From: Primulina eburnea
Taxonomy: Eukaryota; Streptophyta; Magnoliopsida; Lamiales; Gesneriaceae
NCBI RefSeq assembly: GCF_022965805.1
Contig: NC_133106.1
Location: 39,001,881 to 39,065,880, forward strand
Length of the DNA stretch: 64,000 bases
Direction: 5' to 3'
Made by a program: the position numbers and the translations under genes. Positions 12,988-27,000 of this stretch are shown in pieces (the stretch's first letter is position 1; the number at the start of each line of letters is the position of its first letter). The notes beneath the pieces were generated by a model that was not told where the DNA came from, ran no database searches, and worked only from the letters and a program-made list of their open reading frames with translations.

Positions 12988-14782
12988 TTAATTTGGAGAA
13001 GTTATCAAGAAATGATAGTGGGCAAAAGATAGAGAGATTTGAATGAAGTAAAAGACAGACTTATGCCTGTTGAGAATTCACGTGCTGGCTCCAGTGTGTG
13101 TGTCCTAGCCCGAATCATACAGTACAACGCAGCTTTTAAATGTTTAAACATTCGATTTTTTGACGGTAAATGACTCCTAAACTTTTGATAAAATATCAGA
13201 CATTTGTTGCACAATACCACTGGTGTAATAATTTTATGCTAATTTGCTACATGTTTCGTTATCTAACATCCATCTTGAAACTCGATCAGATATCTCGTGG
13301 ATGGAATGAATTTGTTTGACAAGTCAAGGAGCCTAGCTTGGTCTCTGTTTACATTATATCTAACATTTGATTGTGCAAAACGACTTGCTTCCAACCTTTC
13401 CACCATCCAGTGATTATACCAAGCAACGGTTTACCGATTAATTGTATATTTATTTACAAGTTGTTAAAATTTCTAATAAAATCATGTTTCTACACATCGA
13501 TAAATAAATATGCAGAAGTGGATTGATTTTTACCGCAAACCATCGAATAATTTGTAAGTATTCTACTTTCCTCCGATTTGAAGTCTTTTAAGTATTTCAA
13601 CTCTCTGTAGATGTATTTTTGTTTTTATGAGACAGCGTGCTTGATAATTTCAATAATTACTATTTATATGTATTTCTCATAACATCAATGAGTTGATCGG
13701 AAGCTCGGGATTCAAAAAAAAGTGTCGATGCACATCTTTTCTAAAATTGATGTGGAACATATACCATCGGTAAAAAATGCAGATTTATGACCTTCGCCGT
13801 TTCTTACATGTTTATTGTTCTTTTGATATGAACGATTTTTTTTATATATATTCGAATGTTTATCGATTGCCATATACATGATATATATTCGGAAAATTTC
13901 AAGTTTACATGAATGATGTCAGCTATAGCCTGTACAATTCATTAAATCTCATGGTACATACATTTCAGTTTCTATTTCGTAGAAAAAACCACAAGTATTA
14001 ATCACTACCATTTCGTTAAAGGCATTGAAGTTGCCTTTTTCCTGACATGAAAAATGGAAATTTTCGCAAATAATTAAAGAAAATTCGGACACACAGAAAA
14101 GGCGTATGGGGTAGATATGCTTTTCAGTAGTTTTATGATTTTCGTTAGATTTTTGTTTGTTTTTCGCCATTTTCTAAAGATAGCAATCCAATACTATATA
14201 AAAATGTTATCATATATGGATAATAAAATAATATGTGATTCTAATTATCATTCTTAGAATTTGATTCATAATTTATTGTTTTATAAACAGTGTCATATAT
14301 ATAAGTATTATTTTTATCATTCGTCTTCAAATTTTTCACCGTGTCTAAAATATATATATATTTTTTTATAAAAAAAAAAGTTACGTTAGCATGATGTGAT
14401 AAAAAAGGTGTAGCAATCTGGTTTCTATTAAATTAAAATTATTAAATCTGTCAATATTATATTTACTATAATAATATAACGCGAGATACTTGGTATTATA
14501 GAATGATAATGCCATAGATGAAATGGAATAAAATCTATTCCTTTTAGCAACTATTAAAGGCAAGCCATGTTAAATGCATCCACTTTTTCCCACAAAGAAA
14601 AGGATCATTACTTATCTGATATATACACATCTACATAACTCTAAAGTATGATTTATGTAAAAGAGAAGATATGCGAGAACTGTCGAAAATGTTTAGTGTA
14701 TCGGAAAAAAAAAACCATAAATTTTAGATTCTAAAACCGTTAATTTATTTTTCACATTATTATTTATCTCTTTTAGTTAAAG
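12988..14782. other. Upstream region of the GDSL gene and intergenic DNA
   Basis: The first few hundred bases should contain the GDSL promoter on the minus strand; an AT-rich TTTAAA stretch near 13134-13141 is a weak TATA candidate. The rest is AT-rich with no recognisable gene or RNA. Confidence 0.4.
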
Positions 14783-14935
14783 CAAAAACTTGTGTGAGAC
14801 GGTCTCACGGGTCGTTTTTGTGAGACGGATCTCTTATTTGGGTCACCCATAAAAAAGTATCACTTTTTATGCTGAGAGTATTACTTTTTATTGTGAATAT
14901 GGATAGGGGACTCACTCGTTAGTTAATGACAGCAT
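14783..14935. repeat. Dispersed repeat, GTGAGACGGTCTCAC family, copy 1
   Basis: Begins with the palindrome GTGAGACGGTCTCAC, then a second GTGAGACGG block, TCTCTTATTTGGGTC and an AT-rich body with ATTACTTTTTATTGTGAATAT. Closely matched by 55817-55980 and, with more decay, by segments near 34600, 44200 and 62950. It looks like a short non-coding mobile repeat; the far end is eroded in this copy. Confidence 0.8.
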
Positions 14936-15688
14936 ATCGTGTCTAAAATTTTAAAAATATTATTATCAAAGCTCAACATACATAAAATATTATACACATA
15001 CGATTTGTATGCTGCATTCGTTAAAGCATATATAGCCTATTTAAAACATCTATCCAAACTAACATCGAGACCCGGTCTTTTCCTGATTACCTCGTGCTTA
15101 GCTTGGAACTTAAGTTCGTCTCGTTATTTGTTTCGGAAGCAACACGCTTAAATCTATATCATGTAGCTTTGAGATTTCTTTGTTTACGTAAGAGGATTCC
15201 ACCAAGAGTGGTATTAAAAGTTCGTGTTGCAACAAAAATTGGTTAAATAACGACTTTTTTTCCGGTTAAGATTGTTGTATGTAACTGTGATTATAATTTT
15301 TCATGCGTCTTGCCCATGAAAAAAAGAGCTTCATATTTTTCATGCGTCTTGCCCAGTGATTATAATTTACACACCAACATTGCAAAAATAAATAAATAAA
15401 AAAAATTAACATTGACATGCCAATTTGTGATCTCACTTAGCGGTGGCATCTCAACTAGCATGATCAGAACCCAGCGCCCTCAGTAACTTAAATTTGCAAC
15501 TCAAAAGGATTCCCCTTTCCTTTCCCAGGTTCTGGTATTCTAATGCATCCCTGCAAAGTGTCATTTTTGCAGATGAATTTACCACGAAATTTCTTTAATT
15601 GCACCACAGTTCATTTAACTGCACGACATACATTAGCTCCAATAAACAACAGAAGGCCTTCCGCTACAGCACCATTAGAGTCTCCCAA
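14936..15688. other. 3' flank of the GT106 gene
   Basis: Intergenic and probable 3' untranslated sequence downstream of the minus-strand gene ending at 15689. A 22-base duplication around TTTTTCATGCGTCTTGCCCA occurs at about 15297 and 15337. No gene seen. Confidence 0.45.
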
Positions 15689-18600
15689 TCAAGTTCTACA
15701 CATACAAGGCGTTAAAGGGTTCTCCCAAATGTCATAGTTAGGAAACGTTTCTTCCGGGAGACCGGTTCGTGTCTGGTGGGTGACAATCACGTCTTCCACG
15801 AACGTAGCCCAGCCCATGTAGGGGTCACCTAAAGATTTGGACATAAGACCCTTGTCTGGTTTTATTGATTTTAAGCGGTGGCCCATGTACCGCCGGTGTC
15901 CTATTATCAGTTTAGCGAAGTTTCCTCCATGGGTCATCACAAAAACATCAGACTTCAAGCAGACCAGGAAGTCTAGAGCAGCCAAGCTAGTCACGTGTTT
16001 TCTAAACTCGTCCAACTCCAACTTGGTTGCCAATTCCTCTTTTGTGACCTGCAAAAGAAACAAGATAAATTTTCTGGTTCCAGAATCAACTGTTTCCAAC
16101 TGGAATGACCAAATGTTAATATGCTGATAATAAAATCTCAGGACTAGAGTGTTTGTAAAATAGCAGTCACAACATACAAATCGTGAGTAAACTAAATGAA
16201 AACACTGAGCAAATAGCCTTACAAGATTGGGGAACATGTTCCTTAATGGTGCCATGCGGTTCTGCCCACCATAAACCTGCCCAGAAGCAACATATATCTG
16301 AGTCTCTTTCGGATAGCCCATTGCACGAAGCATCACAGCTACCTCGCCAGGTTCGAGAGGGCAGCGCCCTTCCTTCCGCTTCTGGAGAGCCAGGGCCCAG
16401 AGATGAGAGCCATCCTGTAACCCAGCATATAAAGTAACTGTCTCTGTTCCTTAAATATTTTGATCAAGTCACAAAAAGTTCATGACATATTAAACCTTGA
16501 AGCGCCGAGGCCATTCTTTCAGTCTGTATAAAGCCATTAAAGCTTTCTCCATTCTTGTTCCCACGAAATCACAGAATGATAGGCCAACCATACCTTTCTC
16601 AAATCGTAGATGTAAAGCCCTGTTGTATAGCAAAATAAAATAAATAAAAAAATGAATCCAAATATAAACATGAAATTTTGGATTGTTGAAACATATAACT
16701 GATTAATTGAGAGGGAAGTCAAGTTACATGAAAGGATTTGAACTTCCAGTTCGGTTCCTCATTCTCGATACAAGTAAATCAGCCATCTGCTCAATCTCGG
16801 GAAGAAATTTCAAAGCATGGTAATTCACTCTACACCTTAGCCTGTTGATCTCTGGAGGAACATTGTCATACCTGATGGACAAAAAAATGAAGAATAATAA
16901 CTGGAAGTACATTTTAACCGGCGGGATTCTAAGTAACTTATCTACGACTGGAACGACAATAAATGAACCTGAAAACTCACCCCAATCGATCAACAAAAGG
17001 TTTCAAGGCCATTATCTTCTTTTCTTTCACCCGAGGTAAAACATTGTCAATGTAGAACTGTGCAGGAGCATACTTTGGAATGTTCTTGACCGTCCGTCTG
17101 TCATGAAAGATACTCAATTACAATATGTTACTGTATGGATGCTTTGACATAATATCATTTCCACTTATCAAGTAGGAATTAGTCTTCAACTGATGAATAT
17201 GCCAGGTTGTTCAACATAAATTCATCACAGATCCTTTGACTAAAAAGCTAATTATTGAAACATGTGCAGATAGTGCACCATGAAGATACATATAACTATA
17301 ATCCAGGACACCCTGAAATCCAGTATACAGCATATATTCACCAGTCCAGTCTAAGTATGTTTACTTGAAAATTTATATTAAAAGAACTAATCCAAAAATT
17401 CAATAAGTAACTCCCCTATGCTGCTATGCGCTTTCTTCTAGTACACACTAAATTACTAATTCAACCGAGAGTAAGAAATCAGTAAACCTTATACTTGTGA
17501 ACAGCTCTGCTTTGTCTGTAAACCATTCTGGAATATCTCTAACGATTCGCACATCATCTTTCAAGTAGTCAACAAAATGATCCACATCAAATATGTCTTC
17601 AAATTTCCTGCAGATAGGTTTGCATCGTCATAATGAACCATAGCAGCCAATCCTCATTAATTTATGCCTTATGTCACTGTAACAAATAGTGTACATGAAA
17701 CCAAAGAACAATTAAATTCTCAAATTTTAAAAGACTGTTCACAAATGAAACGTTCACTTAAACTCCATGCACATAGAAATCACATCACATACAGTACAGG
17801 AAATAAAATCAATGCATGGTAGCCTTAATTAAGTCCACCGACGTTTGGTCCTTCCATATCTGATCTTGCTTCAGTACAGGCAAAATAAGAGTAGCATTCA
17901 TGATCTTTGCCACAGCTACTGCGTTGCATATCTGCATGTAGGCGTGGATATTCAGGCATAGGTACAACAAACAAAAATTTGCAATCAAGAGAGTGCCATA
18001 GCATTGTAATCCATGATTCTAAAATGTAAGACATCATTCATGGTAAAAGGCAGAGATTTATGTAGCAACATGACTGACAATGTGACAAAATTGACATTGG
18101 ATCCACGTAATTTGACCATAACAATGTAAGTCAAAATCATGAATCATTCTGGCTAAACTAGAAGCTAATAATTTTTTTAAAAGAAAAAAAATTGTTTTAC
18201 AGCTTATAAACTGTTATGGTTCTCAACTTCTAGATCCTGTTATGGGGTAATGCAGCGGAATCAAGGCTATTTCTTTATTTTCATGTTTCCTCCCTTGGTG
18301 ACCTATGGTATCGTTAGGGCTGTTCTTGGGCCGTTATGCATTGACATAAACCACTAAAAAAAAAAGTACCATCCTAAGTTGTTTTAAAGATTTTATTTTA
18401 GCTTACAAGATCAAATAGCCTCACAAATTCAATGATACAGAAATCTTATCTTACATAATATCGAGACACATATAAATATTTTTTCTTAAAACCTTATTTT
18501 TCAAATAAGTACTTACTGCTCATAAGTTCTTAATAGTTAAAACAGCAAACAACTTGCATAATATTAACATAAGTAAATACTGTTTAAATACGAGAACTTA

Positions 18601-20431
18601 GACAAGCAAAAGATATTTGACAAGATTCAACTGGACCACGTACAGCTATTCTTTGCTGGTTGAGACCACCTTCGGCATGTATAAATATATAGCCATTAGA
18701 TTCATTCTCAGCTGGTAGATCTGCCAGGTACCCAATAGAGCTCATTTATTAAATATTAATTTAATATAAGCATACTAAAAAAATGTAATATTACAAAAAT
18801 GCCAAAGACGGGTTGAAAGGATATGATATCCTATCTCAACATAGGACCAAGAATAGGTTCAGAATGATTGAAATAAAGCCACTCCTATGGAACCACTAAG
18901 CAACATAACTTCATAACCATCAAAAGATAAAAACAAGGATTAGTTGTCAGGGTCTGACAAAAAAGAGCATGATGCAAATTTCCCACCACCCACCAAGAAG
19001 AAAGAAAAGGATAAAATAGCCATTTTCATTTCTCCTGTTTCAAAAGCGGAAGAATGATTTCCTCAATTTTTTCAATAGTTCATCAAAACAGATTAAGGAA
19101 CCTGAATTTATGCCTTCACGCCGTTCAGCACAAGGCTTCCATGATGTAGTGGCTGATAAAGGATTCTCCCACAGCGACGTAGACTCTTTAACCTAACATT
19201 ATCGAAAGCAATGTCATTAGAATGCAAACAACCTAATAACTCATCAACATGAAAAAGAGAATAAATAGATATATGTGAAACACTTACATGAGGACACTGA
19301 AGTGTTATGCCATCTTTCCTGCATAAGTAAGGTGCATTCTGCAGCAGACCAAAAGGCAAGCTCAACGCGAAAATTGGCATAAATTGAAGACAATGATACA
19401 TGAGAGCAAGTGAATGATTTATGCTTCGGTAGCAACAGAAATTTCAGCTGTTAGAAACACAATAAAGAATAAGAAACTCTTAAAGGGCGGACCAAAGCTC
19501 GCCACACCATATCCACAAGTTTTCTGGGTCGAATAAAATTAAAAGAGACCACCATCCAAAGCTTAACAAAATTATAGAACCAAATTAGAGCTAGAAGCTA
19601 CATAGGCAGCACATAAGATCCCCAGCTGCATAAAATTTGTTGTGAATGAGCTTTCCCATGCAGAGCAACTAAAACTTACTTGAGAAGATTATTTAGCTCA
19701 ATCTGCCATGAATCAGATGTCTTTTAATTAATACAAAATCAGCTCTAAACTAAATAATATTTCGTGAAGCTCTTCTAAACCCCCGGTAATACTGTTCCCA
19801 TGCCATTCCTTGCCTTGTATTAGAACTAAACCTCGCAACAACCGGAGGTTGCAAATTATTAATTTACAGAACCCTAACGAGAAATTTATCATCATCTTTG
19901 ATGGATAGATGAACTTAAATATATTCAATTGATCCCTCACCAATCGCAAAGAGCTCTCCAACATCACAATAAACTCAAATTATCGCATCGACACATGGAA
20001 TTATAAGACAATAGATAAAAAAAAAGCAGCCGCGCCATGCACATAAAATAAAAGGTAAGAAAACGGAGGTTTCGAACAACTCTCGATCTAATAGAAGCAT
20101 TAATTCATTGAATTACATTCAGAAACCGTACCAATCCTTTGACAAGAGAGGAAATCGCAATAATGGCAGCAAGAGCAAGCGAAAGGAGTATGAAAATCGA
20201 GATCTTGGAGCCATATGCGTGGGGCCTGTATAAATCGTCGGACGGAAGAAAAGACTGAAAGCAAGAGCGGAGAGAGCGATCTCGTGGATGGCGATCCCGG
20301 CCATCGTGGTCATCATCGTCGGCGATGGAGGGGCGGAAGTCAGATGACAACGGAGAGGAAGCCACGGCGGACGCGGTGGGGGAAGGTGTAGCGCGGCTGC
20401 CGATGGAGCTAGAGTGACGAAGCTCCGCCAT
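15689..20431 (-). CDS. O-fucosyltransferase family (GT106) protein
   Basis: Eleven exons (20431-20132, 19338-19288, 19192-19102, 18720-18644, 17931-17843, 17607-17488, 17097-16981, 16871-16728, 16619-16496, 16414-16223, 16048-15689) sum to whole codons and give about 554 residues. A Ser- and Asp-rich cytosolic tail is followed by one membrane anchor (about residues 76-96), typical of a Golgi type II protein. The catalytic region shows HAEGGLNQQRIAICNAVAVA, CRVNYHALKFLPEIEQMA, LHLRFEKGMVGLSFCDFVG, GQVYGGQNRMAPLRNMFPN and VMTHGGNFAKLIIGHRRYMG, the plant O-fucosyltransferase/GT106 signatures. Members transfer deoxy-sugars to glycoproteins or pectin; the exact acceptor is unknown here. It resembles Arabidopsis At3g26370 in motif order and length as I remember it. 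No defect seen. The ATG at 20431 gives the expected N-terminus. Confidence 0.92.
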
Positions 20432-21398
20432 TGCTCGCTTTGGGCTGTACGCCAGCTTGGCGTAGGGTTCGTCGATCTGTCGTGTAAATACTTGGAGAGT
20501 GGCCGAAAGATTTCCTTCCCAATGTTGTTGACTGATAGATAGTAAGACCCACATAAAAATATAACTCGGCTTATTAAATCTCTATATATATCCTCTCGAG
20601 CCAGCATTTCAAATACTAAAACACCAACACACGCACCTAATCAAACAAAATCGATCAATTAACTGTGTAATAATTTTATTCTAAGGGAGGATTTAACATC
20701 GTTTCATATCAACACGCCTCATAATTTAGTTAGACTTAGATGATATGTAATTATCATGTTTAATCATTAGTATCTAATTTTGTTTGTTCGTCTCTTCGTC
20801 TGTTGATATGTGAATATTAATCATGGTGTCACATCTTTACGACAACAAAATTTAAAAGTTAGCACAAAAAATATAAATCATCATAATATGTTATTCAGCT
20901 TCCAAACAAAACCGCAATCATTTGTTGTGAATTGTATAAACAAATATATGATATGTGTGTTCTTTGCAAAAAAAAAATGGAGAAGGGAGCTGTTTTTTTT
21001 TTTCTAAAAAAAATATAAAATGAAATCTGATGAAAAGAAAAATGTGTAATATGAAGTTAGATGGTTATATATTTTTAGATTAACTAAAAAAAAAAAAACT
21101 AATTTGGTTTGGGTGAGAATGTAATTTTACCTGAAATAATATATTTCGACGAAGAAGAGGTGGTGTGTAAATTTATAAAATAATTTTGATGAATTATTTA
21201 TTTATATTTAAAAAATCAATTTTTTTAAATATAAATAATTGAAGAAGATTAAAAAACAAAATGACCGGCGTAGTCTGTGTTATTATTGTGCATGATTTGG
21301 TCTTGTATTACCATTTCTCAGCCTCGAGGCGAAACCCTCGATTGAAATCAGTTCGGCGCATTAAGTTTAAACAGGAAGCTAAACCTTGCGTTCGAGTT
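20432..21398. promoter_or_regulatory. Divergent intergenic region between GT106 and S21 genes
   Basis: About 970 bp separates the two divergent start codons, so both promoters must lie here. The sequence is AT-rich with several homopolymer runs (A or T) and a short inverted repeat near 21195-21240 (TTATATTTAAAAA against TTTTTAAATATAA). No specific operator was recognised. An ATG at 21261 is in frame with the S21 start but adds 46 residues unlike an organelle presequence. Confidence 0.5.
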
Positions 21399-21719
21399 AT
21401 GATTCACGCATTCGCTATGCGAAGATCGGCGGCTCTCTACTGTTGTCCGAGAGGCATTGTAAATTCAGCGAGTTCGCAGCTGCAACAATTGAGGGGTATC
21501 CGAGTTAAGGTGCTCAACAACAATTTGGATCAAGCCTTACAGGTGCTGCAGCGGAAGATGCAGTCGAGTGGTATCGAACGGCTGATAAAGAACGAGCAAG
21601 TACGCCACATCAAGAATTCCGAGAAACGTGTTCTGGCTAAGAAGAATTTGGAGCGCAAGATTCGTGGACAGGACCTCGCTCGCAAGCTCAAAGCGATTCT
21701 CGTTCAAAAAGTCAGGTAA
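21399..21719 (+). CDS. bS21-family (organellar) ribosomal protein
   Basis: The short basic protein (106 residues if ended at TAA 21717) starts MIHAFAMRRSAAL, an amphipathic mitochondrial-type presequence. The S21 domain follows: IRVKVLNNNLDQALQVLQRK, MQSSGIERLIKNEQ, then a Lys/Arg-rich helix (NSEKRVLAKKNLERKI). Bacterial-type S21 belongs to the small ribosomal subunit, so the product is expected in mitochondria. An alternative 3' end exists: a donor AG|GTAAAA at about 21716 and an acceptor TTGCAG at about 23419 would replace the TAA by Gly-Leu and a TGA. I recall Arabidopsis At3g26360 as the relative, next to the GT106 gene, matching the divergent pair seen here. Confidence 0.88.
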   Translation: MIHAFAMRRSAALYCCPRGIVNSASSQLQQLRGIRVKVLNNNLDQALQVLQRKMQSSGIERLIKNEQVRHIKNSEKRVLAKKNLERKIRGQDLARKLKAILVQKVR

Positions 21720-24011
21720 AATAAATCAAACATTATGATATTTGTTTTGGGCTGTGATATCAGTTTATCGTTACTCTTTTCGCACGCACTTATTTGGGAA
21801 AATGCACCAGTGCAGCCAACTGAAAAATCTTCGAAGGTTAATGTAAAATTTACCCAAAAATAATTAATTTGCTTTGCTCGTCTGAAGTCCTGGATCATCC
21901 ACTGATAAAAAATGCATATTATGTTGTTGTTATTTCCCCGTGATGGTGGAGATAAGATGTCGAGCCTTTGTTGTTTTGATATATGACGAGAACGGTGAAA
22001 TTTTATTTTCTGTAGAAGGTATATTACTGATGAATTCAAATATTTTCTGGTAATCGGAGAAAGTTAAAAGGATGCTACTACTACGAGAATTGTGCTTTGA
22101 GTTAAAGAATTGGTTTCTGTTATCAAGCTGAGAATGATATCCTGTTAATGATAGGTAATTATGTTGCGTTTGGTATAGAATTAAGGATTGGGAGTTAGAT
22201 TGTTATCTGAATTTGGTATGTTCGATTTACAATCTTGTTACTATATTTAGAAATGAAATTTTACGATGCAACTCTGTGTTTGAATGATAAATTCTGTTGA
22301 AGCTAATGTAAGTTTGGGAATTATTGTCCCAAAACAATAAAAAAATAGTTCAAGGAATTCAGGTCTTGGGAGTCTATTACTTTATTTCGTTTCCTTTCGT
22401 TTTGCTGATTGTGCTTTACTTAGTGCCTTATAGCAAATTTGAGATTGATTGAATGGATAGACAGTAACCAAAATTGGAGGCCTTGTATTTCATGTAGATC
22501 ATGTTTGATTCATCCATTCCATTGTGTGCTTGATTGTGTCATTGAGAAGATATTGTGGTTCAATTAGTAGGTTTATTGAGTCCGAGTTGGATTTTTGAAT
22601 GGAGCAAGACGCATGTGTTGCTAATGTACCAACCTTCTTCAGAAATTTAACTGAAAATTGGCATGTGGGATCTGGGAAAAATCTATTTGCTTTCCTACCT
22701 TTTAATGGACAAATAAAGGACATGAAAGAAAAACTCAAATACTGAGCGAATTATTTGTGGAAATAAAATGTCCTACAGTGAATGGATGATGAACAGTCTC
22801 CTCTGTTGAGCAACTAGTGGAGGCTACAATCATCCAGATATTGTTCACTATTTTGTTTACTTCAAGATGTAAAAGGTGCAGCATAGCGGTGATTACATTT
22901 TTTCGTCAACGCTTTTCATTTTTCTTTTGGCACTTGTGAGATGTGCCAAAATTTATTGAACGTCACTTTACTATGGGATGGGCAGTAAGGGTTTAATGTC
23001 CTTCCAGGTCAATGAAGATCACATCTCAAAGTAATTTCTTTTATACAAAATTGTTTTGAGCATTGATTAATTTCTATTCCCTAAAACAATGTCGACAGCC
23101 AGTTGTGCGTCTGAAGATGTATGTTTGTGAGTCACGAATGTGCCCATAATGAGGAATTATTATACCTATCACATAATTTTGAACTAGCTTCTACAACTGC
23201 AGCAAATATGTAGTTTTGTTTGGATTGGCAAATGTATCATTTTGTCCCTAGTTCAAGCTGTTCAAAGTTCCTGGAAAAATAAAGTAGGGAGCGAGAATCC
23301 ATACTTACTGTTCTACACTTCTACTTCAGTTTCTAGTATTATATCATTCTATTCTTCAATTGTGGTCTCGTCCTGCTGTACTTCATTGTGGCTGACATAT
23401 ACTCATTTGTCGCTTGCAGGGGTCTATGAGACCGGTTTCAAGACTGCAAGGGAATGAAGCGATAATTGTTCCCATTTTTTACACTCCCTCCGGCGTTGCC
23501 ACAACTTGTAATTTTGTTTATTGGAAAAATATGAATGTCAACACAAATAATGATGCAAAAAGTGTCGTTTCCATTGACATTAATGTATCACAATTCTGAA
23601 GTTTCTTGGTTGTTTGACTACCATCATGGAACCAAAAAAAAGAAGCCAAATCAGTTACGTTGCATGGGGCTGGAAGATGCTAATAAAGTTTATTGTCAGC
23701 TCGATCTTGTAGGATTCAATCGAGATGCCCAAATCGTTTCACATTGGCAATGATAAATTTTTACGCTGCAATACTTCATTTAGCTTAATAATAAGCTTGT
23801 CACAAGACTGTATATATTGCTATTAAAATAGCAGACACAACAAATATTATAACGAAAGAAAAGAAACAATAGGAAAGTTAAAAGCACAAAACCTTAAAAT
23901 ATGGCTAATTAGTATCAATTACTATATAATCTGAATGGTTTAGAGCGAACCGAAAAAAGAGAAATCAAATTCCTAGAACTGAGTGAGCATTGGAAGAATT
24001 AGCTCTGGGCT
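21720..24011 (+). other. S21 intron/3' untranslated region and coilin upstream region
   Basis: Contains the likely S21 intron (about 21717-23418) and a final exon from about 23420 beginning GGGTCTATGAG. The remainder to 24011 is the coilin promoter. Short open frames here have no recognisable product. Confidence 0.45.
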
Positions 24012-27000
24012 ATGGAGGACACCAAGAGAATCCGACTGGTTTTCAAAGATGATGACATACTGAGCGAACCCCAGAAGTTAGAGGGCTTGAATCGGAGCTG
24101 GGTACTGTTGAAACCGCGCCAACACGTCACCGTTTCCGATGTTGCCTCACATCTGCTCCACGCTTTCCGGCTCCACCAATCTTGCCCTCATGGCCTTCTC
24201 CTTTCGGTAAATTGTTTTTTTAAAAAAAATCCCCACGCTTTGTTTATATATTTGTTTAATCCATGTATGCAATTCATGCTCAGGATTTGTGGGACCGGCA
24301 GCTCACAAGTTTCTGCTTTTGATTTGACACCAGGAATGTGATCTTATGGTTTACTTTTGCTCTTAATTGGTGTGGCTGTCTACTGAAACATCTTTTGGTT
24401 TGAAAGATTTTGCGCAAACCCAGCAAGAATGTGCTGTGTCTCTCTTGATTCTATTGTTTAGCGTAGTGCGTAGATGTGTATATTCGACTTCCTGCTATAG
24501 AGTTAATTCATACATGTAAAATTCTTTTACATGCATGCTTTTTTGGTTTGCCAAATAATTTAATAGCTCCGGCTTTGGTTTATGATAATTTTGTTGCGAT
24601 TCATATATGCTTTTGTTTTTCCCTATTCTTTCCAAAATTCTTTCTATGTCCTTCAGGTTATCCTGGTCGTTTTGTTGATTCGTTGCCTATATTTTTTAGT
24701 TTAAGTAATTTTTATCTTGGAAAAGAGTTAATTATTTGGATTCTGGATGTGACCCGGTAAGGAAACAGCTTACATCCAGCCATTTTCTTCACAAGAATTG
24801 ACCTTCCTTACTGAAAATGGTGATTATAATCATGCTTAAAGAAACAAAATGCTTCGTTTTATATTTGGTTTTTTAGTATTTCAATTATGAGTTTGAAATG
24901 ACGCTCACATTTTAGATTTAGAGGATATCTTTTACGATACTTTTTGGTTTCATTGTTTCTTAATATTTTTTTCAGATGTCTGGCTTTGTGTTGCCATCAT
25001 TTGAATCAACTTGCCTTTTGAATGATAATGAAATTATCAGGTTAGTTCAAAAGGTGTTTTGCAATCAGAAATGCAGAAGATATGATTATGATTTTAACTG
25101 TTGCATGTGTGGAATTAGAGTCAGGAAGAGGAGAGAAATTTTATCTATCAAGGGAAATGATAACGCGGATGCTGTTGAGGAACTGAGAGCCATGGATAAC
25201 CATTATGTGCCAAATGGTGTCTTGCTTTTGGCAAGTGAGGAATTTGAGAAAGAAAAAGGAGGTTCTGAGAGTGATGACCCTGAAGTTGAATATGACGAGG
25301 AAGATGAAAATGTTTTGGAAGATATGGAAGGTCCTTCTGGTGGAAATGCTGATCCAAGAAATCGAAAAAGGAAAGCATCAGTGAAACTCCAAGGCTCTAA
25401 GTACCTGCTCTTTCCCTTGCATTAATTTTACACAAATAGGCATGGTTTTAGTTCTGATCACACTCTTTACTCTTCATGGTTTTGTTGAAATTCATACACC
25501 TTCCTTTTCTTTTCAACATAGGAGGAAGAAACAGCGGGCTAAGGCCTCTCAGATTGTTGCTGACAATGTTCACACAGAAAAAATCGAAAACTCTCATCAG
25601 GGAGGAGTCCTTACAATGCAGAAAAGCCTTTCTCAAAAGGAGAAAAAACCTGATTATGATGCCAAAGATAACATGGGAAAAAATGAGGAAAGTCTTACCC
25701 CACTTGACAAGAGTGGTTTGCCTGTGGATGGCATGACGCGGTCAGTTAATCCACAGCCTTTTAAATTACTAGAGTTTTTTATTAAAGTTATTATATCAGA
25801 CTAATTTTAAATCCCAAGTTCAGAATAGTCTCATCCTCTTTTCTTTTCCATTAACTTCGATGTACACATTCCATCTCTATCCGTAGCCTTATTGTTTATA
25901 CCATCTCTTTTTTATAGAATTTCGCATATCTTTGTTCTGCTGTAACATTTCCAGAAATGGCGAAGTTCAAAAGAATGACAAGGCAATTGAGGATACCAAA
26001 ATTGCCTCAAAGGAAACTAAAAAGGTTATCTCCTATTAGCTGTAAAGTGATCTTTGTTACGTTATGTTGTAGCTTTTAGAGAACAAGTGTTGAATGGTGT
26101 AGTTCTTCTATCTGGTTGGTACCAGTTGTTATGACTTATGATGATTCCAAGAGCACAGCATGATGATTCCTTCCAAGAATCATATAATTTAGGAGTTTTG
26201 TGTGAATAAAAAATCTGCTTCTCTCTTGAAAACCCCTTTCACTGAACCCAGCATGTACTTTTAGCTTTCCTTGATTCATTTCCTAATTGTCTCGATGTGA
26301 ACTGTTCTGCACTTTCAATTTTCATCCTTGTGATTTATCTCTTAGGATGCATGATGCATGTGATTAAATTTTTCTTTTTTTTTTTACCGAACTGCGATTT
26401 TGAATCGGTTCACCATTGACTATGCTGCTTGATCGTGCTCTATTTTCTACGATAAACCAGAATCTGAATGTATTTACTATGTGCATGTGCAGGTTCCAAG
26501 TAGAAGTGCCAGGCGGAAATATGCGAAAAGGCGATGGATGAGGGAAATGGCAAATATACAAAAGAAAAATGCAGTCTGCGAATCAGAGGGTCTTGTAAGC
26601 TATCAAATACATAACTTAAGAGTTCTCTTGTACCAGTAATTCGAAGTATGTTGGATATGACTGGCTTAATTTTGCAGCGAAATTGGAAAGAGGACCAATC
26701 TAACGCTGAAAGGAAAAAGGTGGATGGCCAATCAAAAGGACTTGTAAGTTATCGCACTTTTCTCGGCCCCCACCACTTTTTTGGCATTAAAAACTGAGTG
26801 CCTCGATCTTACAGCATAAGTGGAAAAAACACCAAGCGCTTTCTGAATGTAATGTGGTGGATGGCATACCAAAGGGATTGGTGAGTAATCTTATTTACTT
26901 AATACTGACTTTGACAACATTGCATGTCATTGGCATGTCATTGGTATTAAAGTGAAGTCTTAAATGTGCAGCTATGTTGGAAGCAATCCCCTCAAAATAA

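Noticed and set aside
20119..20607. 162-codon frame overlapping the GT106 first exon
   Set aside because: Out-of-frame shadow of the exon encoding the Asp-rich tail and membrane anchor.
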